Assembly: GCA_023053685.1 (NCBI GenBank)
Contig: JALIGW010000021.1
Location: 15,982,147 to 16,046,146, forward strand
Direction of reading: 5' to 3'
Length of the DNA stretch: 64,000 bases
Origin: Diadophis punctatus similis
Taxonomy: Eukaryota > Chordata > Lepidosauria > Squamata > Dipsadidae
Shown here: positions 26,054 to 33,900 of the stretch, one piece after another
Numbering within the stretch: the stretch's first letter is position 1
Layout: each line of letters begins with the position of its first letter
Notes under the pieces: model-generated
What the model saw: only the letters and a program-made list of their open reading frames with translations
Told to the model about the DNA's origin: nothing
Databases searched by the model: none
Position numbers and translations under genes: made by a program

Positions 26054-27890
26054 AAAAATAAGAAAAATTGACCAGAGTTTAAAGGGAAAGTCCATACAAG
26101 AAAACTGAATAATCTGCATTTTAGATGCAATATGTTATTGTAGTCTCTGTCCAGAATGGTTTAACACCTCAATTCCATCACTGGAAACAAATGTGCATTT
26201 ACAAGGATACATGAATGTTAAAAGGTACTTGGAAGTATTTTTCCCCCCAAATAAAACAATAAGGCGAAAATCTGTCAGCGTCACATCTTGGCAGCCACTA
26301 TGCTATCAATTGACTTGCCTTAAAAAAAATTTCAACAGCAGCTGGTGGCCACCACTGTTCTCAAACTCCAAAAGCAAGGCTGGCGAAATTGGGTAGGAAT
26401 TCCTCACAAAATGCAGGATAATATTGATGGATTCACATACTTCCCAAGTAGGCGAGGAATCATCAAGCTCTGACAAATTGTGAATAGAGGTTTTGATGCA
26501 ATCTGTAGATAGAAAAATATTGCATGTAATAAGTAACTGCCACATGTCAGTTTATAGTCATTCTCACTCTGTTTTATAGAAATTTCTACTTATTCTTCTG
26601 GAACCATAAGATTAATTTACATTAAGCTTCATACATACCAAAATATAACCTACAACCTCTGAACTGGGAAAAATAATGTTTAAATCAAGAAAGGATAAGT
26701 GTAGGAATATAATTAGAGCCTTATTGGGTCCAGTCAAAGCAGAAGTGGGTTTCAGCAGGTTCTGACCAGTTCTGGAGAACTGGTAGCGGAAATTTTGAGT
26801 AGTTTGGAGAACCGGTAAATACCACCTCTGACTGGCCCCGCCCCCATCTATTCTCTGCCTCCCAAGTCCCAGCTGATCGGGAGGAAATGGGGATTTTGCA
26901 GTATGCTTCCCCTGACATGCCCACCAAGCCACACCCACCAAGCCATGCCCACAGAACCGGTAGTAAAAAAATGTGAGTCCCACCACTGAGTCAAAGGGTC
27001 AGCAACCTCCTGGATTACTCAGATTGGATTAATCTAATCAGAACGCTATGAAAAGTTGGACAGCAGCCCAAGGCTAAAGGAGGAATAACGCCAACTGTGA
27101 ACCGTTCCAGCGCCTGGGGTGGCAGCCAGCTCAAGAAACTCCTCCCAGTCACACAGCATGAAAGACCAGCAAGAGAGGCGGTGAACCTGCAGTTGTGGCT
27201 TGCAAGCTTGTAACGGTCCTTGAAGAAAATGACCACCAAAAATGGCCACATTTCAGCTGATGAAATATTTTTTTAAAAAAGGGGGTTTTATCAATTCAAA
27301 GAGCAGAGGAGAAGGCAGTGGTGAAATCCAATTTTTTTTACTACCGGTTCTGTGGACGTGGCTTGGTGGGCGTGGCAGGAGAAGGATACTGCAAAATCCC
27401 CATTCCCTCCCCACTCCTGGGGGAAGGATATTGCAAAATTTCCATTCCCACCCCGCTCTGGGGCCAGCCAGAGGTGGTATTTGCCGGTTCTCTGAACTAC
27501 TCAAAATTTCCGCTACCGGTTCTCCAGAACCTGTCAGGACCTGCTGGATTTCACCCCTGGTACAAGTTGCTTACTGAAGCAACTTCCAAGGGAATACAGT
27601 CGAGCAAAGGAGCTTCCTCCGTGGATGAAAGTAACAGCTACAAACCAAGAGGCGCAGAAAATGTTTTGCACAGAAAATTTAGAAATAATTATCAGGCTCC
27701 TGCAGGTAAAACAGGATCTGCGCATTTAAGGTAAGAAAAACACGTAGTGCAAAACAGAGAGAGGACAGTGGATTGAAAGGAGAGAGGGGATGCAATTGTG
27801 CTCCATTTGAAAACAAAGAATCATTTGCAATTATGAAGAATCAAAACGGGGACCTCCTGGCAAGACACACACACGCACACACGCACACGC

Positions 27891-27933
<43 letters not shown>

Positions 27934-30900
27934 GGCTCATTAAGTGAGCAAGGATCAGGGACCGAGGCCCATGAATTGAGGCCAGGGAAATCGGGGCCAG
28001 TTACCTTGCAGGTATGAAATGGTGGTCTCGGAAAGGGCCTTTGAAATCGTTTGTAGCACTTGGATTGTAGGCTGTTTCCAAGCAGGGCTGCCTTGATCCC
28101 AGAGGGAGGATCTTGCTATGATCAAAGATTTAAGATGACTAGACATGAGAAGCATCTCCACTCCTTGTTTTTCTGCATAAATATTGACCATTGTCTAAAA
28201 GTAAACAAGAACAACAATACCACTATTTGGTTCAAACAAATCTTTTTTTTAAAAGAACAAAACATCCAGTTCTAGTCTATTTTTAGATGGCCCCTCTAGG
28301 CCCAGCTGCCACCACTCACCTGCACCAGCATTTCTTGGGTCCTCCGTGGGGCCTGCTGCTCCTCTTCCCTGTCCCCAGGAGCCACTTCCAGGGCAGATAC
28401 AAAGAAGAGGTGTAGGCACTGCAGCAACGTCACAGGCAACCCAGACTTGATTATATTCCACCGGAGTTCCTGTTCCTGCCCCCCCAAAAAATACATACGA
28501 TGTTTGATGCTCATTTTGGAATCTGCCCAGAGAGCATTTTTTAGTGGGGGGAAATAAGACTGGTGAGAAAAGGGGTACAGATAATTGTTCTGGGGTTTTT
28601 TAATTAACCTCATCTTGCAATTTTCCCTTTGGTTCCTTTTTCCAAAGTTTGGTGTCCACCTACTTCTTCACGGGGTGGAGATGCCTGCTCACTTGTGCAC
28701 TGCCTCCCCCCTCAACTCTCTAGCAATAATCCATAAGACTCAACTCTGTCCTACTCTATGCAGCCAAGGCAGCCGTACTTTCCAGAGCACCTATTGGCCT
28801 TGAGAGAGAGCCCTCAGTAGTGAACGGAAGGCAAGCTGGCACTCAGCTGCCATGCAACTAAAACCATGGCTTTTGCCCCAAGAGTCACCTTTGGAGCATC
28901 GCTGGCCATAAGATTTTCAAACACCTGGGGAGTTAGTCCTCCATTTTGTCAGCAGTAGGAAAGCCCACGGGGACTATGTTGTTGAAAATACGCATCCTTA
29001 AATTCTTTAGGACAAAAGGTGGCCACTATATATCTGCAGGACTCAAATTATTCAATGCCAAGCCAATAGTTTCGTTCTTCAGAACTGAAGAAGCTTCTTG
29101 GATGAGAAGTGAAAAAGCGAGTTTTCAAGGAAAAAAAGAGAAACTAAGGAAGCCCAGTTGCCTTTTGGAAAAGCACCTTTGGGACAACCATGACTGAGAG
29201 TCTCCATGGACCACAAAACACCTCCTTCTCCAGTGCCTGGAGCCTCATCTCACCATTACTACATAAATAGCCAGGACACACCGGTCTATTGTGCTGCTTT
29301 CAGTCTCTGCTACGACATACAATGTTGGCTGATTCTCTATATTATATATTCCACTTTTCATAATTCTTTTAGACTCTGATGTAGATTCTATGCTTTTTAA
29401 TTGACCATCCCACCCTTCCTATGCTGGCCTATAACCATAATCAAGGTTTTAGTTTGATTTGAGTCAGACGAGTGAATGGAGCATTCAGGTGCCGGCCTTG
29501 ACGCCAACGCTTCGAATTGCATGAAGAAGAGGGAAGGTCTTTCTCTTACCGAGGTGTAGAGTGAAAGTGAGTAGATTGATTTTAGCAGCAGGTAACCGGC
29601 AGAATCCAGCTCTCCCTTCCACTGCAGAAATTGCCACACAAGCAGTCCAGCGTCTTCTGTTCTTGTGGCAGACAATATTCACACCGTGCAAGAAAGGAGC
29701 AAGAAAGTAAGCGGATGGCAGAGGTGCCAATGGTGATGGATGCCAGACAAACATGAAGAACGACACGGCTGCAGAACATCATTACTCTGCATGTGTGCTT
29801 ACAACCAACCATTCAGAAATCCATTCAACATACTAGAAATAACTACCGTATAAAGCAGCCACTAAATTACAGCAGTTCTAGGAAAGCAGCATAATTTCCT
29901 GGCTCCTTGCCAACTCTGGGAATTTCCCCTGCAGTCATACCTAGTACAATATTAATCTTCTTGTCCTGTTTTAGCTATTAGTCTGTGGCCACTTAAAATT
30001 TTGATAGAATTCTCCCATTCCGTATCCTCATCATTCATTCTATCGTAACCTAAAGGAATGAACTGGTATCCTGAACAAAACAGAGCTATAAAGACAAGAG
30101 TTTTTAATGTCTGCTGGACACAGTTGGCACAGATCTTTTCAACAACAAGATAAATCAGAAAGCAGAGAGCGGGCTGCAGGTTAAATACATAAAGAGGCTC
30201 ACCTGCTGGATTTCCATTCATTTTCTTCTTGATTTCTTTCACCAGAAAACTGGAAGTTTCACTTGCTAAAAGCTGGATATTTGGAAAATAGATGCTGCCA
30301 TCCGACTGCTCCCAGGCCTAAAACGTTTTTTTTTAAATGTAAAAATTTTTTTTGACATTCAATGGTAATTTTCCCTACCAGAATGATTTTTTCCAAGACT
30401 GATTTTTGTTCTTAGCTGGAAGCTTCTTACATTCAGGATTGTCCTATATTTGAGCAATATAGGATAACTACCGTGGCTTTCTAACGACTACTGCATTCCC
30501 AGCACCTTCCAGAATGGGTTCTCCTGGAACCAGAGAAGCCAACTAGATAATCCGAACTGCCATCTCGAATTGGACATCCCTACTCAGGACAGACTCAGCA
30601 CCTGGATCATCCCAGTGGCTGCTTTCCACCTCTCAGGGCCTTCTTCTCAACTTAAAGGCAGAGAAGGCCCAATCCATCTTTATAACCTTTGAGGATACGT
30701 AGCTCACCAGGAGTTTGTCCATCGAACAGCTTTGAACTGGTGGACAATAAAGAGAAAAGAGGCATGTAATCCCATTCCTCCATATACACTGGGTGTTAAT
30801 TCAAATGTGCCCTAACGCTTATTTAGTTTATTAATTTCTAGGCCACTGACTCCCAATACAATTGCTGTTCTGGTCAGTTGTACTTTTACAGGTTGTTTTT

Positions 30901-33900
30901 TTCGTTATGAGCCATCGATATAAAAATACAACAGACTACAACAGAAAAACACCAAAGCTAAATTGTCACAAATCAGATCAAGCAAAAGGAGAATATTCTG
31001 AAATGATAGCAGTATGAAAAACTAGTGTGCTGTCATTTAGGCACAGTGTTCTCTTAGGTCCATCCTGGATTTAAGGAATCTTTCTTAATGCGGTTGTTAC
31101 GTACGGATGTACGTAGTAGTTATTTGCATAGCCGCCGCTGATTGGCTAATCTAGCTGAGGGAGAAATAAACTCCTGTCAGTGGCTAGCAGGCTTCAGGGA
31201 AGCCCTTAAAAGTGGCTTCCCTGCAGCCTGCCGGCAGTCCGTATTAGTTCTAACCAATCGACAATAAAGGTGCTGAACTGTTCCTGTGAGTCGCCTCTTC
31301 ATTTACGCGCAAATCTAACAGCGCTCGTACAAAGAAGAACCTGGAGGTTAGTCAGCGATTGCTAGCAAAGGAGAGTTTAGGCAGATGGGGTGCCAATTGC
31401 TCCTTCATTGCTATTTAAAAGCCACATTTAAGCAACATTGCTGCATTCTGTAATGAACCCTTAACAACCACCCCTGTTCAGCTCCATCTGATCCATGGCA
31501 TTTATACCAAAAATGCCTCTGTGGTGTTATGAAGCTGAGTTTGCATGATCCTCAACAACTCAGCCGCCATAATCATACCGTTATCCCAAAATCAATCTAA
31601 CAGGAACAATTGATAAAAAAGAAAAGTTTATAAACAAGTGCAAATGTAGCTGACTTGAAATTCTGTGGTTTCCGGCTTCACCTCAGCAAAAGGTTGACAC
31701 TTCCATAGCACAAATCACAGGTGAAGTAAATCTATGTCCCTTTACGTAGGCGTTTAAGAAGCCTGAATGTTGCCTTTGTTAAAGTAAATGAAGTAAAAAT
31801 AATGACACGAGAGATCACAAGTGTGGAGTGGAATTAAAGAAATTCTGCAACACTATTTCAAGCAACTTTAGTTTCCTCTCTCTGCTAAACATTTCCAAGA
31901 CCTCCAGTGTTGCCTCTGTGAGTCCTTGTCCCATCAAGCAGTTCTTAAGCAATCCACTGAACGACGCTGCCTCACAACCTGAAACCAGCTGGTGTTTCCA
32001 AATGGAAGTAAAATGACACCTTCCCTGGTACCTTTTAAGGTAGGCCATTTCTTTTCTGCTTTTTTTCTTTTCTTTTTTTTTTTGCTATGGATATTAGCTG
32101 GACGTCCTTCTATTGAAAATATCCAATAATGTGAAATCCAACTAACCTTCAGAAAAGTGGTCAGAATGGCAAGCCATCGCCTCTGCTGTTCTTCTGGACT
32201 CAGGAAAAGAGCCAACTCCATGTACTCCAAGACCTGCCGGTCCAGGGTCTCCTGTCGGAAGGAGAGCTGCTGGCATGGAGGCTCTTCGCTACTCTGTGAA
32301 GGCTGCTCTCTGACTGCTGTCCCATTGCCTCCTTCGGGAAGGGTGGGATCCTGGCTTGCATGCTCATCTGGTGAGTCCGCTTTCTCTTCCAATGCTTTTG
32401 GTAGCTCTAGCACAGGTTCCATGCTTTGGTCAAAACGATCTGGAAGAACATAGAACAAAAACATAGAATAACAGAATTGGAAGGGACCTTGGAGGTCTTC
32501 TAGTCCAGGGGTAGGCAAAGTTGGCTCTTCTATGACTCGTGGACTTCAACTCCCAGAATTTCTGAGCCAATCATGCTAGCTTAGGAATTCTGGGAGTTGA
32601 AGTCCACGAGTCATAGAAGAGCCAACTTTGCCTACCCCTGTTCTAGTCCAACCGCTTGCCCTATACCATTCTGGATAAATGGCCATCAGTCTCTTCTTGA
32701 AGACCTCCAGTGATGGAGCACGCACAACTTGGAGGATGGAGGCAAGCCGTTCCACTGATTAATTGTTCTCACTATCAGGAAATTTCTCCTAGTTCTAGGT
32801 TGAGTCTCTCCTTGATAAGTTTCCATCTCCCTTTAAAGATCTTCCAGCGTGCTTCCAGCAGGTAGTTTGGAGAATAGGCCAACAACCTCTCCTCTCTGTG
32901 ACAGCCCCTCAAGTACTGAAAGACAGCTATCATGACACCCCTGATCCTTCTCTTTAACAGGCCAGATACACCTACTTTCTACAACTGTTCATCGTACAGT
33001 TTAGACTCCAGAAGCCCAGTCATCTTTTGCTGTACGCCGCCCTGAGTCCCTCGGGAGTTGGGCGGCATATAAGAAAACCAAAATAAATAAATAAATAAAT
33101 AAATCTTTATTGTTCTTTTGTGCACTCTTTCTAGAGTCTCAATAATTTTTTTTATCATTGTGACCAAAACTGGACGCAGCATTCCAAGTGTGTCTTCACC
33201 AGTTCAGTATAAAGCAGTATCAACACTTCACGTGATCTTCATATATCTAAGGCATTGTAGTGCTTTCATTCATAATTAAAGCACAATTTGGCAGTGGATT
33301 GTTTCTGAACAGGAAAGGGACATATTAGGATTAGGGAAGCAACTGCACCATGGCCATCTTCCAAAGGCCAAAATTTCAGAGATGGTTTCCACAACATTCC
33401 TTTGCCTGGGATATAAAGATAATAACCATATATAATAACCGAGAGCCTGTTTCGTGCAAGTGTTAAGGTATCAGACTAGAAACAAGAAGACCAGTAGTGG
33501 GTTCTAAAACCCTTTACTACCGGTTCACGCGTGCACGTGACACTTCTGCACATGTGCAGAAGCGTCCCGGGTGGGTGGGCGGAGTGTCCCAGGCAGGTGG
33601 GTGGAGCCTCCCACCGCCGGCGCTACCGGTTCTTAGAACCGGGCCAAACCTGGAGCAACCCACTGCTGAAGAAGACCATGTGTTCTGGTCCCATCTGTAG
33701 CCCAAAGCCAACTGGGTGACTATGGGCCAGTCACTTTCTCTTGGCCCTAGGAAGGAGGCAGTGGCAAACCACTTCTGAAAAACCTTGAGCTATATAAACT
33801 TAATGTCTAACGAATAGCTCTGTTTCCATGAGTGTTTGCACCCACCCACTTGATAAGACTAGTTTCATTCTGAGCTAGTCCTGTATGTCCTTCCCCTTTC

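Larger units (their letters stand above)
32470..33230 (-). mobile_element. CR1 LINE fragment, interrupted by two younger insertions
   Basis: CR1 3' sequence on the minus strand (GACTAGAAGACCTCCAAGGT end at its left, CTCTCTGTGACAGCCCCTCA region, GACCAAAACTGGACGCAGCA region). It is split by a palindromic MITE (32506-32640) and by an L2 3' tail (about 33022-33103). Confidence 0.85.
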
